Assembly: GCA_019188255.1 (NCBI GenBank)
Contig: JAETXT010000003.1
Coordinates: 62,001-126,000 of the forward strand
DNA length: 64,000 nt
Direction of reading: 5' to 3'
DNA from: Verticillium longisporum
Taxonomy: Eukaryota; Ascomycota; Sordariomycetes; Glomerellales; Plectosphaerellaceae
In this document: piece by piece, positions 45,881 through 58,187 of the stretch
Layout of the letters: each line of letters starts with the position of its first letter
Numbering within the stretch: position 1 is the first letter of the stretch
Notes under the pieces: generated by a model
The model's input: the letters and a program-made list of their open reading frames with translations, nothing else
Databases searched by the model: none
What the model was told of the DNA's origin: nothing
Position numbers and translations under genes: made by a program

Positions 45881-47346
45881 GCGGATGAAATGTGAGGAGA
45901 CGTTCGATGTCGGTAAGCGGCCCATACAATTTTGCCAGGTTGCGCAAAGCTAACTTGACGGTAGATGTGAGGTTGAATTAAAATCACTTCTAGACCATCT
46001 CTTGCCTCCGCGGCGAACATCATTCAACACAAGACCAACCAGATTCAAGCTACACGCGCTGGCAATATGGGCCCCCAAAAATTAAGAATGCTTCCCTTTG
46101 AGGTCGTAGCATGCCGCTCCACCTGCAACCAGGGCAGTGGTCGATGCGTTCTGTGGCGCAGTACACGGCTCTCTGCCGGATGCTGTGAGTGGATAGTTTT
46201 CCCCATCGTGCGAATGCCTGTATCTGAGACCAGACGGCACGCTGGGGAAATGCCAGTGAAGGTCCGGTATCGTATTGACACTCATCATGAGGCGCGCTCG
46301 GTTGGTCTTGACTCTTCTTGCGAGTTTCAATCTCTCCAAGGCGATGAGCTGGCTGAAGGCATTCCACGTTCCAAGCGAACATTCACATCTTGAGCAAATA
46401 GGCTCGCTCTAGTCCTGACTCGAATAAACCGCAAGTCCGGTTAACTTGCAACGCGTATCTGGTGGTATTTGCGTTCCTGATGGTGCACGCCAGGTGATTA
46501 CTAATGCATACCCCTTTCGCAATATCGCCCACGTGAAACTGGCTTCCGCCACATACTAGGCGCACCGCCACACCCTTAATTCCCGCCCAGTGGATGCGCC
46601 CCTCTTGGTCACCTCGTTCTCGGCTTCCGTCACGGTGGCGACAAAACAGTGGATTTCTTCTCCAGCACATAACTCACTACACCCGGAACTTTTATTCCCA
46701 GTAATCTTCCTCATTGGATTGGAGCTGTGGCCGCGTGGGCCTCCTTCATGCGACGCCTTGACTCTTGACTCGATTACTGCGCTTGCAGCCTAGGGTGTCG
46801 TGGCTGTGCAGTATAGACATGGCTCGTACGTAGGAGCCCTCTCGCCAAACCTCGGCTTGCACTTTCCCATTGAATTCTTCTGTCGTTCCGAATTTCGTCA
46901 ATGGAAGCGTCTGATGAGAAGAATCGACTGAGCTGCTCCCGCGTGACTTATTTTGCTGTGCAGGTTGCCTCTTAACAAAGGGCCAGACAAGGCTCTTTGC
47001 GCTGCCAAGACTTGACACATCAGTGGCGGGTGCATCCAGACCCACATCGAATTGTGGCTGGAGCATGATGAACCAGTGACAACCCCAAGCTGACGTCGCC
47101 TCGTTGCGACAACCATCCACTGCAGGCATCCACGTTGGCATCGATCCCAGCATCTGTCATGTGTGACCCAATGGCATGTGCGCTGCGGCTCAAGCCCCGA
47201 AGCCTCGTAATCTGTCGTCGTCGCCGGCGGATCTCTATAAACATGGGCGGCGTCCGACCTGAAGGGATTATACCCTTGGAGTGCTCATTGCTTTCCTCAA
47301 CATTCTCTTCTCTCTCAGACACTTGAACCCAAGCATATGTATACAT
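45881..47346. other. intergenic region upstream of the dynamin-like gene
   Basis: 1.47 kb without a convincing gene. A CTATAAA element (47235-47241) lies ~105 bp before the first ATG of the dynamin-like gene and may be its TATA box. Nothing else recognised. Confidence 0.4.
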
Positions 47347-49933
47347 ATGGGCTCATTTTTCGTCACACCTCCAACACCGACCACTCCTACCGAACGACGG
47401 ACTGAGCTCATGACCAGGCCCGAACGCACCATGGCGCCGTCCATCGATTCAGCCCTGGGCACGGCCGACATGGCCAACGAGCAGAGGGGCCTTCTCGAGC
47501 TCATCGACAAGCTTCAGTTCGCCCAGCTTGACAATGTCAAGCTGCCGCAAATCGTCGTTGTTGGCGATCAGTCTGCAGGCAAGAGTTCTGTTCTCGAAGC
47601 CATCACCGGCACCCCATTTCCTCGCGATGCGGGCGCTTGCACACGATTCGCAACCGAGATTCGCATGAGGCGATCCAACGAGCCGTCACTCACTGTCTCC
47701 ATCATTCCGGATAAGCATCGCAACTTTCGCGACCAGGAGCGTCTGAAGCAATTCGGCGGCATGGTCGACCACGACATGCCTTTTGACGCATTGATGCGGT
47801 CTGCCGTCGATCTCATCGCTCCCAAGAACATTCCCGGCAGGTTCGCCGCCCGCGACATTTTGGTCGTCGAGAAGCGTGGTCCTGACATGCCTCTGCTCAC
47901 TCTTGTTGACTTGCCGGGCCTTGTTCGGAATGCCAATAACGACCAATCGCTCGATGACATCAAGACGATCGACACCCTCTGCGACCGCTACATGAAGAGC
48001 TCTCGCACCATTATCCTCGCCGTCGTTGGAGGCAACACCGACTACGTGCAAGCACCCATCCTCACAAAAGCCCGCCAGTTCGACCCCAGTGGATCCCGCA
48101 CCATTGGTGTCTTGACAAAGCCCGATCTTTGCGAGTCGATCGGCCTCGAAGACAAGTTTATCGATCTCGTCCAGAACAGAGACCAGGCCAATTTCTTCAA
48201 GCTCGGCTGGTACGTCTTGCTGAACCCTGGACCTCGCGACCAAGGCCAGCCCTGGCCTACTGCTCGCGAGCGTCAGGAGCGCGAGCAAGAATTCTTCGGC
48301 CGCGGCAAGTGGCGCGCCTTGCCAGAGTCCATGTGCGGTGTGCCGGCACTGAAGCAGAAGCTCAGCGTCCAGCTGCAACGTCATATTGGCCGCCACGTTA
48401 AGACACTCAGGAAACAGATCCAGACGGCATTGGATACTTGTGATACGGAGCTCAAGTCCATGGGCGAAGGCAAGGACACGGTCCCCGAGATGCGGGTCGA
48501 GCTTGTAGAACTCTTCTCGTCCTCCAAGGAGCTCGTCATTCCCGCCGTCTACGGTTTCTACAAGAACCCTCCTCGCAAGAACTTCTTCCGCGCCACGGCC
48601 GACCCTCGAGGCACGCCCGCCCAAAACCTTCGCGCCCGCGCCATTGAAGAGAACGAAAAGTTTTCGCATCGCATTCGCCAGAACGGCCGCAAGTTTGGCT
48701 TTGCTTCATCGACCGACCCCCGCGCGCCCAACGCTGTGCCCCTTGGCGACAGCGGCAAGAAGGAGTTCGTCGCACACGAGGTCGAGATGCTTCTACGCCA
48801 GATTCGCGGTTCGGAGTTCCCCATGGACCCCAAGCCTCGTGCCGTCTACATGCTCTTCCAGAGTTACTCGGAGAACTGGCCCAAGCTGGCCCAGGAGCAT
48901 AAGGACAATCTTGGAGTCGTCTGCAACGAGTTTCTCAGTGAGGTCATTGACTTTGCCTGGCCGCAGCGCATGAGGGAACCGCTGCGCGCGCAGTTCCTCG
49001 ATCCCCAGATGAGGGCTCTCATGGCCAGCGCCCAGGAGGAGCTCGAGCGGCTCACGCAGGACATGAACCTTGAGATTCACCCCTACGATCCCGAGTACGA
49101 AGAGCGCCTGCGCAAGTGGCACGTCGAGACGACAAAGGATGGCGGCACCTACAATGAGGCGCAGGAGGTTTTGGAGAAGATGTTGATCTTCTACGAGCTT
49201 GCCGCCAAGACCTTTATCCGCAACACCATCACGCAAGTCATCGAGCGTCACCTGCTTCAGGGCATGTATGGCATCTTCAATTCGGTCGCCATCATGGGTA
49301 TGGCGGATGATGGCGTCGAGGCCATCGCAGCTGAAAACAAGGAAACGCGTGACAAGAGGATGGCGCTCAAGACACAGAAGAACGCCATTGAGGAGGCCAG
49401 AGACATTTGCGCCAGCCTCGCCATGCGCAAGGAGTTGCGGGCCTATGCTGATGAAGATCGCGACATCGAGGAAACCTCTGACGAGGACGACGAGTCGCGT
49501 CACCAGGAACGCCCCCAACAGCACTCGCGACAAGCTACCGCGTCCTCAAACACCCAGCCTCCCCTCCCAGGGCATCGACCGAGGCTCATCGCCCAGCGCG
49601 CAAGCCCACGGCACCCCAGGCTGATGCCGCCGTGAACGGCAACTACACCCATGCGTCGAACGGCGCGCCCCAGGGTCTGCCAACGCCCCGTGTCGAGGCA
49701 CCTCGCACCCAGAGCTCGGGCGATTGGCACAGCGAGGAGCAGCCGGTGCGGTCGGTGCCGCATCATGCCCCACCCCGCCGCCGCGGCCCGAGAAGCTGAG
49801 GACGGAGGACCAGTACGGGGTCAGCCCTGTGGAGAACGGCTACGGGTCGTACGGCGGCGAGACGGAGTATCCCCCTTCGGCGTCGCGGGACTCGAGGCGC
49901 GTTTCGGCGAAGAAGCTGTTCGGCAGGTCGTGA
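47347..49933 (+). CDS. dynamin-related GTPase, Mx-like (two one-base frameshifts in the tail)
   Basis: Large GTPase of the dynamin superfamily, closest in layout to the Mx-like proteins common in Pezizomycotina; probably cytosolic, remodelling membranes. Intronless. The GTPase domain has G1 GDQSAGKSS, G3 DLPG (TLVDLPGL) and G4 TKPD. Middle and GED-like regions follow (EVLEKMLIFYELAAKTFIRN). The tail is low-complexity and acidic, then Pro-rich. Two C-runs (49561-49564 and 49773-49776) are one base short. Correcting both extends the protein through SRDSRRVSAKKLFGRS to the stop at 49931, 862 residues from ATG 47347. Alternative starts are 47410 and 47431; the latter has the best context (CACCATGGCG) and begins MAPSIDSALG. 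As written, the frame ends at 49635 with the GTPase intact. Substrate membrane unknown. Confidence 0.92.
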
Positions 49934-50555
49934 GATGTCGGGGCTGAGTGATACATGGCATTGCTAAGCGGGATGCATTTCGTTTTTGGAAGGATGAGCT
50001 GGTATGTCACGGGTTGGATCGAGCCTTGATAGTTTTTGGGAGTGACATGGTGAATTCGTACGATAGAGACAATATACCCATAAGAGTTCTGGACACTATT
50101 GATTACAGATGATCCGTCATGACGATGCGTACACGTGCTAAGGCAAGCTGGATTGAATCATGCAGGGGATTGGTGGCTCCGTAGCGTGGAAGTGACTACG
50201 ATTGTGGAGAGCGAGAGGTTCGTGTTACATCACGACGTTACTATAAAATGGATGATTTGATGGTACAATGTAGTATTGGCAACGTCAATCATACGTTTGC
50301 TCGTGTCAATCATACCTATGTTCATAGTATTGCGATTTTTGACGGTGTACCGGCCACAAATGGGCCAGCTTTCGCTGCTGGACAACCATCTGTACTTATC
50401 CATCCTTGACCAATCATGATCGGCTTGATCGCATGTCACACATGCACCAGTCACACTAATGTTGAAGCAATTGAAGGTCATAATCTCATTGAATCCTGCC
50501 TAACAGGCACCTGCGCCTAGCTCCGATGAATATGCAATATACGCTACCAACCGTT
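49934..50555. other. convergent intergenic region
   Basis: 622 bp between convergent genes, somewhat AT-rich, containing a short repeated unit (gtcaatcatac, 50284-50294 and 50305-50315). No gene seen. Confidence 0.45.
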
Positions 50556-51607
50556 TTACGCCTTGACCTTGAGGACGGCCTTGCCAAAGTTCTTGCCGTG
50601 GAAGATGCCGACGAGACCCTCGGGGGCGTTCTCGATGCCCTCGGTGATGTCGACCTTGGCCTTGACCTTGCCGTCGGCGAGCAGGGGCTGGACCTTGTCG
50701 TTGAAGGCCTGGTAGCGCTCGGGGGTGAGGCTGACGATGAAGCCCTTGAAGGTCAGGGACTTGCCGATGATGTTGAAGAGGTTCTTGACGCCGTAGCGGT
50801 CCTCGGGCTTGACGTTGTAGTCGACGATGGAGCCGCAGCCGATGATGCGGCCGTTCTTGTTGATGGCGTTGAGGGCGGCCTCGAGCTGGGCGCCGCCGAC
50901 GTTGTCCCAGTAAATGTCGATGCCGCTGGGGGCCAGGCGCGCGAGGGCCTCGTTGGGCTCGTCCGTCTTGTAGTTGAAGGCGCCGTCGAAGCCGAGCTCG
51001 TTGATGATGAAGTCGATCTTCTCCTGCGAGCCGGCTGAGCCGATGACCTTGAGGCCTTCGGCCTTGGCGAGCTGGCCGACGAGCTGGCCGACGGCGCCGG
51101 CGGCGGAGGAGACGAAGATGGTCTCGCCGGCGACGGGCTTGCCGATCTCGTAGAGGCCCTCGTAGGCCGTGGTGCCGGGCATGCCGAGGACGCCGATGAA
51201 GTAGTGGGCGGGCAGGTTGTGGGGGTTGTGGATCTTGCGGAGGCCCATGGGCTTGAAGGCCGGGGCCGGGATGACGGCGTACTGGGCGTTCTGGCCGTAG
51301 AAGGACGCGAGCTCGTCGCCGACGGCGAACTCGGGCGTGTCAGAGCGGAGGACCTTGACGACCGAGGCGCTCACGATGGGCTGGTCGAGGTCAAAGGGGG
51401 CGAGTACGACTTGATCTTGGGGTCGCGCATGCGGCCGCGCATGTAGGGGTCGAAGGAGGCGTAGAGGACCTCGACGAGGACACCGCCGTGGAGGGGCGCA
51501 TTCTCGAGGTCAATGGGCCTGTCCTCGATGACGAGGTCCTGGCCGGGGACGGGGAAGCCCTGGGGCGCCTTCTTGTAGATGAAGGACTTGTTGGAGGTGG
51601 GCGCCAT
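50556..51607 (-). CDS. MDR-family NADPH-dependent oxidoreductase (alkenal/prostaglandin reductase-like), one-base frameshift
   Basis: Zinc-independent medium-chain reductase that reduces alpha,beta-unsaturated aldehydes or ketones with NADPH, as known for the leukotriene B4 dehydrogenase/alkenal reductase group. Intronless. ATG 51607 opens MAPTSNKSFIYKKAPQG, followed by SFDPYMRGRMRD, a signature of this group. One C is missing in a run (51396-51400). With it the two halves join to 350 residues, the usual length. The nucleotide-binding motif is SSAAGAVGQLVGQLAK, and later DIYWDNVGG and GRIIGCGSIVDYN fit the group. Detoxification of lipid aldehydes is the likely role (inference). A TATA box lies ~160 bp upstream. 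Confidence 0.92.
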
Positions 51608-52470
51608 TGTGTGTGTGTGTACGTGGGTTGTCTTGGTGTTGAGGGGTATCTGTGTGATGGAAAATTGCGGGCCACAATGTGTCGCAGGATCGATAGAGTG
51701 CTGATGGATGATGGACTAGGGGCTGTGAAGATGATGGCATATGTCAAGGAGGAGGCCGGGTCGAGGCTTTATATCGTTTGACAGCCATCATCATTACAAA
51801 GCCAGGGTCCAACCTGTGTTTTGGCGTGGGCGCCAACGGCAGACCCATTGTCACGTCATGGACGCGCAAAAGATTTGATTGATCGGAGAGATTCTGACGT
51901 TCTGAGCGACGGGCGAGTAAGGGTCTGCTGTTTGCTGTACAGGATAGATGGGTTCGCCTGGTTTCGATTCGGCGTTGCCTGGTGGGTGCGGCGGCGTCGT
52001 GACGAAAAGAGACATGACGCCGTTCCCGAGAGATCATCAAGGTCCTTGATTGGGTCAACAACAGAGACCAGCGAGTAGGGGACCTCGGCTTGCTTACAGA
52101 GCAGAGAGGCGGCCTCGGTTGCGGCGCCTTGTTCATGCACCTATCCATAGATCAAGCCCCGTTAACACCTTAGACGGGATCCGGGCTCCCCTTTTCCTGC
52201 AAACTCTTGCCTTCTGTTGCCCCTCCCCCACCCCGCCATTCTCATTTCTTCATGCTCCCTCCCTCAACACGGATCAACCTTCACCGACCCCCCAGCCCTA
52301 TCAGCCATTATCGCCGAAAGTCAATTCATGAGTGACTGGCTTTTCCCATGTTCACAGCTCCAAAGCCGGTTCAGGCGGCAGGGCGGCCTGACATCATGCC
52401 GACCCCTACTCCACCACTCTACCTCCGAGTGCGAAGCTTCTTCCATGCAAACATGGCTCACGACCCCTCC
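51608..52470. other. intergenic region: MDR promoter and GNAT 3' flank
   Basis: 863 bp. A GT-rich microsatellite (gtgtgtgtgtgt) sits at 51608-51619 directly upstream of the MDR start. Otherwise only the TATA element is recognised. Confidence 0.4.
51767..51773 (-). promoter_or_regulatory. TATA box candidate of the MDR reductase gene
   Basis: Minus strand reads TATAAAG in GATATAAAGCCTC, ~160 bp upstream of ATG 51607, somewhat far but within the range of fungal genes with long leaders. Confidence 0.4.
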
Positions 52471-53212
52471 CTAGCTCGCGCCGTTCCTTACCATCATCCG
52501 CGCCTCGGCCACGACCATCTCCGACTGTTTGCCATCGTCGATCCCACCGGCGGTCCCCGGCCCACTCCTGACAAGTACCGCCGGACCATCCCCTGACGGA
52601 GACTTGACCCAGACTTCCTTGTACCCACTCGCCGCGAAACCGAGCTTCTCGAAACTTCGCCGCCCCTCTTCCGTAGCCGTGAGAGCTGGAAAGTGTCCAG
52701 TCAGCAACTCGACTTTTTCTCAACAACAGACATATCGGACAGTTTTCTTGTCAAAAAGGAAACGAAAAAGAAAAAAAACATACCGGACACCCCTTCGACA
52801 ACGTACCCCTCGCCCTGCGCAGCCTTCACCAACTCGTCGACGGCAAACCGCGCAAAGCCCCTGACGGCATCCCCTGCACCTCCTCGACCAGCTTCTCAAT
52901 GTGGAACACGTGCACGCCGACGGCGTCGCCCTTGGTCCGCGAAAAGTCCCGCGCCGCATCAATGGCCGACTCGCGCAGCGTGCCGGCGCCGAGGTCCCGC
53001 CACGCCGGCACGGCGAGCGGCAGCGCGACGACGACGCCGACGAGCGTGTCGCCGGCGTGCAGGGCCATGGACAGCTCCGGCGCCGCGGCGACCCAGGCCT
53101 CGAGGCGCTCGAGGGGCGGGCCTGCGGGGTACATGGCTTCGTCCGAGCTGTGGATGGACTGCACCATCTCGGGCGACAGCGGCGTGCGTGTGATGTAGGA
53201 TGTCCAGTCCAT
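52471..53212 (-). CDS. GNAT-fold acetyltransferase-like protein (one-base frameshift)
   Basis: A small protein with the layout of a GCN5-related N-acetyltransferase; acceptor unknown. Exon 1 (53212-52784) starts MDWTSYITRTPLS. Intron 52686-52783 (GTATGT with a T-run, GCTGAC branch, CAG) joins it to exon 2 (52685-52471). Exon 1 lacks one base in a C-run (52858-52861); with it the total is 214 residues. Recognisable GNAT-like parts are the early strands LSMALHAGDTLVGVVVALPL, GFARFAVDELVKAAQGEGY, then LTATEEGRRSFEKLGF and YKEVWVK, the usual end of the fold. The acetyl-CoA loop (R/Q-x-x-G-x-G/A) is not clearly preserved, so activity is uncertain. Confidence 0.78.
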
Positions 53213-55187
53213 GGTGTGCGAATGCGATGTGTTGTGATGTGACGTGTGATTGTATGCTACGCAAAAAGAATAGTGTGAGCCTCCCCGTTTGCGCAAGACG
53301 AGAATCGTCTCAAGTGTACGAGCGTTTTTGGAGTATCATAGCCATTACGTCAGGGGACGGCTAGACTTGTGGGACTGACTCCAGTCTGTGCTCCAGTTTG
53401 CCGGGCTTAGCGTATGTCACTGCGAATGTTTGCAGCATACGGCTCACAGAGCGTCGACTGCCTTGCACCTTGAGAGCACCATGAACGGCGCGATGCAGAC
53501 GTCGGGTCAGTGGTTCCTGTGGACAATGACGCAGCGGACGCCGTGCTGTCAACACTCTCTTTGGACGGTACAATCGCCCATTGCTACATGCTAACAGATT
53601 GTCTGCTCGGGGATGTCGCAACGTGGAGCGGAAGCATCGCACCATATGAGTGATGAGAAGCAAGTACCATCGCGAGGACAAGTGTTATAGAAGGCTGAAA
53701 TAGGCTGAAGGAGACAGAGAATAGTATCACATCCCTTAGGACATGTAGCATCAAGGCCAGCCCGCGAAATGTCCATCGACTTTTAGGATCATATGTTGCG
53801 GGCCTCAACCAGGGTCGATGTCACCTCTCGATCGCTAGTTACGCTACTAATTGGATGGCATAACAATTGGCAAGCGGGAACTGTCAGAGAGAGGGGATGG
53901 GCAGAGTGAAGGGGTCCTCCGCAGCCGTCATCTGCAGCCAAGCTTTTAGGTAGGGGCTTAGAACATAATTGAATTCTGGCCCTCCACAGGTCGTTTTTAG
54001 GCGTGACGCGAGCACTGGTGATAGAAACAGAGTCTTGACGATTTCAATGAAGTTGATGTACAGGGCTATCACCATTGTTGCGGTGTCGAGTTAACGAGCC
54101 TCTAGCTTCGAAACATATGCCTAGAACGACTGTTTCAACTACAAAGTCTCGATAGATTCGATCTCGCCAACTTTTTATGACAAGCCAGAGATTCCAATGC
54201 ATGATCTGTTTTTGATGAATATAATCATATCACCTCTCTCCGCGTAGTGCTCAATAGGGCGCCTGTAGATGTCAGGTAGATCCGTCCTAGAGTGCCTGAT
54301 TCACGTTACCAAGTTGCGGGCAGTAGCGGAAAGTATCGATACATTTCAAAAAGCGTGGAAGGGTCTTGGTAGAGCTTAGTACAACAAGTTGAAGCAATGA
54401 AGCTCAAGCATCATTCGCACTATCAATCGCACAAACATTGAAGCCTCGTCTTATGTTTGGGTTGAGTCCTCGAACTTCACATGCGCCCTTTGACTTGACT
54501 TTAACTAAGATGCGTGAACATCATACCTTATACACAATGAACTCTGGCTCAGATCTAACAAAAGTCTGCGCATGACTGAAAGACTTCTGCCTTTCTACTC
54601 ACAGAGGCCTGCCACCTATCAGGAGCCTCCAACCAGTGCACAGCCAAAGAAGTCCACAATTGTGAATGAAGCTCCATGGATTGATGTATTGATGGTTGGA
54701 GAGGAGCAACATAATATAATGTATGGCTCTTTTCAGCTTACCAGCTTAACTCTTAGCCTGAGCATGCATGACCTATCGTTGGGCCTTCAATAACGAATCA
54801 ATTCGTAGGCTTCGCCTGATGCAAAACACGCACCAACATACCCGTGGCAACCTTCAGCTTTGACGATGGTTCTCCATTTTCGTTGGCAAAATTGCCACAC
54901 AGATAATAGGGCAACGCCACATGGCACTTTGAAGCTTCTAGTCAATCCAACTGTGGCTAAGGAAGTGCTTCCCAGCAATGCAGCTTTAAATGAACAGTAG
55001 CGATCATGCGAAACATGACACCAGGTTATGTAAAGTGGGTCCATATTGAGACGAACGGTGGCCTTGGGGAGGTCTTGGAAGCAAACCCGGGCCAGTCTGT
55101 CCTACATCACCCGCGATCCTTCAAATGCCTCTCCAGCTTCTGACCTGACCTCAACATCAGTTTATTTTTGAACCTGAAGCTCATCAA
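53213..55187. other. intergenic region, nothing recognised
   Basis: About 2 kb between divergent genes (GNAT and kinase). AT content rises a little around 54100-54550, without a RIP pattern. Short open frames such as 54572-54793 have no domain. Promoters of both neighbours must be here. Confidence 0.4.
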
Positions 55188-56734
55188 ATGGCGTCTTTTT
55201 TGCGGAAGATACCCTGGCCCAGCCGAGTATGGAAACCCCTGACTTTCTCGAACTCTAATTTCATACGCATTCCACCTGGTGAAAGGGTAGAGGAGGAGCT
55301 CTTCCCAGACTATAAAGCATCGCGGTACTACCCAGTCATCATCGGCCAGGTCCTCAAGGATCGCTATCAGATTGTAGGAAAGCTGGGCTTTGGTGTCAGC
55401 TCAACTGTTTGGTTGGCGCGCGACCTAGAGTAAGATAGCCTTGGGCTCGCTCAGGGATCAGCCCTAGAACATACGACTAGCTCCGCTAACGCAATGTTAG
55501 GGGTCGTCGACATGTGGCACTGAAGCTTTTCATTCACTCCCAGTCTATGGGTGGACAGCTAGATCGCGAGGTTTCCATATATAAGCGTATTTCTGATGCT
55601 TCTTCGACGCATCCTGGTCGCGGCGCAGTCAGGGAACTTCTCGACTCATTTGACATCGCTGGACCAGAGGGGTCGCATCGATGTCTAGTGCATCCTCCGT
55701 TATGGGAAAACTTGCTGAATTTCCTTCACCGAAATCCAGTTGGGAGATTGCCCGTGCCCGTTCTCGCCTTTACCCTTCGGCGCATGTTTCAGGCTTTGGA
55801 CTTTCTACACACAGACTGTCAGGTTGTTCATACAGGTAGGTTAGAGAACTAGGAGGATATCATCCTCGACTTAACTATGCTGCTTATCTATCGAGGACTA
55901 TACTGACCCATGGCGGATAGATATCAAGGCGGATAACATTATGCTCGGTATCGAAGATGATTCCGTCTTCACAGCATTCGAGGAAGAAGAGCTCAGCGAC
56001 CCATCTCCACGCAAAACTGTGGATGGCCGAAGCATCTATGTCTCTCGAGAGCTCCAGCTGCCAAAGGCCTGGGGTGCACCTGTTCTCTGTGACTTTGGCT
56101 CAGCCGTCATTGGGGAAATCGAACACCTGGAGGACGTGCAACCGGATATCTACAGGGCACCCGAAGTCATCGTCGAAGCACCATGGTCCTACTCAATCGA
56201 TATATGGAACACCGGCTGTGTGGTGAGTTTTCTTTTGCCGTCAACGAAGCTACGCTTTAGTGTCTAGGTTGACTGGGAAACGCCCTAATTACGTCGCAGA
56301 TCTGGGACCTATTCGAAGGGGGTCACCTGTTCACAGGACACGATCCCGAATTGAGAGATACCGTAGCCGAGCGCACCTTGCAGAGATTATTGGTCTTCTT
56401 GGACCACCTCCACAGACGCTGCTGCAAACGGGCAGGTCGAGCCACAAATTCTTCACGGATACCGGTAAGTGCGACGACGTTAGCGATGGGGCCACGAAAT
56501 CCCTCCGCCTCCACCTTGCTGACAGGATGTTGTTTCGCCATAGGGAACCTACGTGGCGCCGACTTGGGGCTGCTGGCTGGCGCGTCACTTGAGGAAAGGG
56601 AGACTTCCCTTAAGGGTGACAGTCAGAAAAAGTTCCTCGCCATGATGCGGAAGATGCTTCAGTGGGAACCCTCAAAGCGATCATCGGCGAAGGCCTTGGC
56701 TGAAGATGAATGGATTGTAGCAAACATTCAATGA
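55188..56734 (+). CDS. SRPK-like Ser/Thr protein kinase (one-base frameshift)
   Basis: Kinase of the SR-protein-kinase type expanded in ascomycetes; substrates unknown. Exons 55188-55429, 55501-55835, 55921-56222, 56300-56464 and 56544-56734. Landmarks: the SRPK N-terminal phrase DYKASRYYPV, Gly loop GKLGFGVSSTVW, Lys of VALKLF, catalytic loop VVHTDIKADNIML (H-T-D instead of H-R-D, normal for SRPK), CDFGSA, YRAPEVI and the αF Asp in SIDIWNTGC. One base is missing around 56340-56356, before YRSRAHLAEIIGLLGPPP. With it the total is 411 residues in frame, ending EDEWIVANIQ. The large spacer insert of yeast Sky1 is absent, so it is a short SRPK-like kinase. All catalytic residues precede the break. 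Confidence 0.88.
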
Positions 56735-57030
56735 GCTATGTAGGCGCTGCGACTGTCCATTCAAACTGTAATTTCTCACGGCGTCTTTCAATTTTTGGGT
56801 CTCGAAAATCATCACATCACACATCTCATGGTCTATCACACCAAACTAAGTGATCACTAGAATTCCACTTTGAGCAGATATTTGAAGATGCTTATGATGT
56901 TCCTTTCCTTTTATCTTGAACGGATTGTGTTCTATGTGTGCTGATTTGTCCAACTCATCTCCTGAGTGTTTCCGAAAGAAAATTAAAGTCGAAGATCTAA
57001 GATTGTGTCTGATGAGAGCCTATTCCAAGT

Positions 57031-57543
57031 TCAAATCACTATCTGGCTGATTTTGTCTAGTATACTCTCGATGAATCGAACGCCAACTACGATACCATCC
57101 TCGTCCAGATACTGCTCTTGACTGCCAAAAGCTTCATTCCCCGGATCTAAACATGTCAGACATGTCACAACCACGTCTGTATACAAATCTCCCAGGCGAG
57201 ATGGAAGAATGGTCTTCGCCATGCCCACTAAATGCTCTTTCAGCCGCCCATCGCCTCCTGTATTGGTCTCTTGAAAATTGGAATCGGAGAGAGCCAACCC
57301 AAGAGTTATTCCTGGCACAGGCGCTGCTGTATCGCTTTGGCTCTCGTCTGGGTACCACACGAACGATCGCCATAGACCCAGTTCGAGCAGACAGACGCCC
57401 AGACTGTAGATGTCGTGCTGCATGATGTAGCGCTCTTGGACTAAGTTTCCCTGCCGTTCCGGATGACGGTACAAGTTTCTATGCCACGCTGCGTCGCCGA
57501 GCACAACCCAATGAAGTCCTACCACGAAGCTGGAAGCGAGCAT
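57031..57543 (-). pseudogene. C-terminal remnant of a HeLo/prion-inhibition-type protein kinase
   Basis: The minus-strand frame gives ~170 residues that match the last part of the kinases found beside prion-inhibition or HET-s-like domains in fungi: NLYRHPERQG, then MQHDIYSLGVCLLELGLW (the αF region), AKTILPSRLGDLYTDVVVTCLTCL, and DEDGIVVGVRFIESILDKISQIVI at the C-terminus. The preceding kinase lobe (Gly loop, catalytic loop, DFG) should lie just upstream, but 57544-57730 shows no such motifs in any frame. The ATG at 57543 is internal to the fold, so a functional kinase is impossible. I read this as a 5'-truncated relic. Its well-kept end suggests recent loss. Confidence 0.7.
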
Positions 57544-58187
57544 GCGTACTCCGGTCCAATACTAAAACCGCAGTGCAGCTCTGCAGGCGTTGAATAGAAG
57601 AAGGCGCCGCAATGCCAACTTTGTCGGTATAGAAATGAGTGAACCGTGCCGATGAAGGCAGGTTCCAGCCTCGTACATCACATGACAGATTGCCGGGACA
57701 CTGGGTCAACGTGTGAATATACAATTCCCATAATCTCAGTTCTTTATCCTAGCTGTGGCACACGCACAAACTATACGTAGAAGTGAAATCCAATCGAACC
57801 AGAACGCCGTCCTCCTCTCCCCACTCCCAAAGCATTGGAGTCAAGGGAATGTGATGTGTGAGGCGCTGCCAACGCCAACCATGACCTGGTAGACCAAAAA
57901 GGAAAATGTCGAGTCTGCGAGTAAGAAGAAAAAATAGAAAGCGGACAAAGGGTGACAAAATAGATCATCGATCGGTTAGATGATGGTGGGGAATCTCAAG
58001 GAGAACAATGAAGCTGTGTTGAGTGTGCAGCTCTCTAAACCACGTCCAGGCCACACCCTAAGCATCGAGCCAGGGCGGGCGGGCGAAAGGTGTTTCGTTA
58101 ATCGTTTCTTTATACGGGCTTTTGTTGTTTTGCAATATTGACTGAGTATTCTCTGTGTGAGATGGAATAGTCCAGCCGATCCATCCT
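57544..58187. other. region upstream of the kinase remnant
   Basis: 644 bp. The position where the missing kinase N-lobe would be expected, but no kinase motif is readable. Also the 3' flank of the UPF0658 gene. Confidence 0.4.

Noticed and set aside
47686..48669. 327-codon minus-strand frame
   Set aside because: Lies wholly opposite the conserved GTPase domain of the dynamin gene; a shadow.
54572..54793. 73-codon frame before the kinase
   Set aside because: Short, no homology I can recognise and AT-neutral; not enough support.
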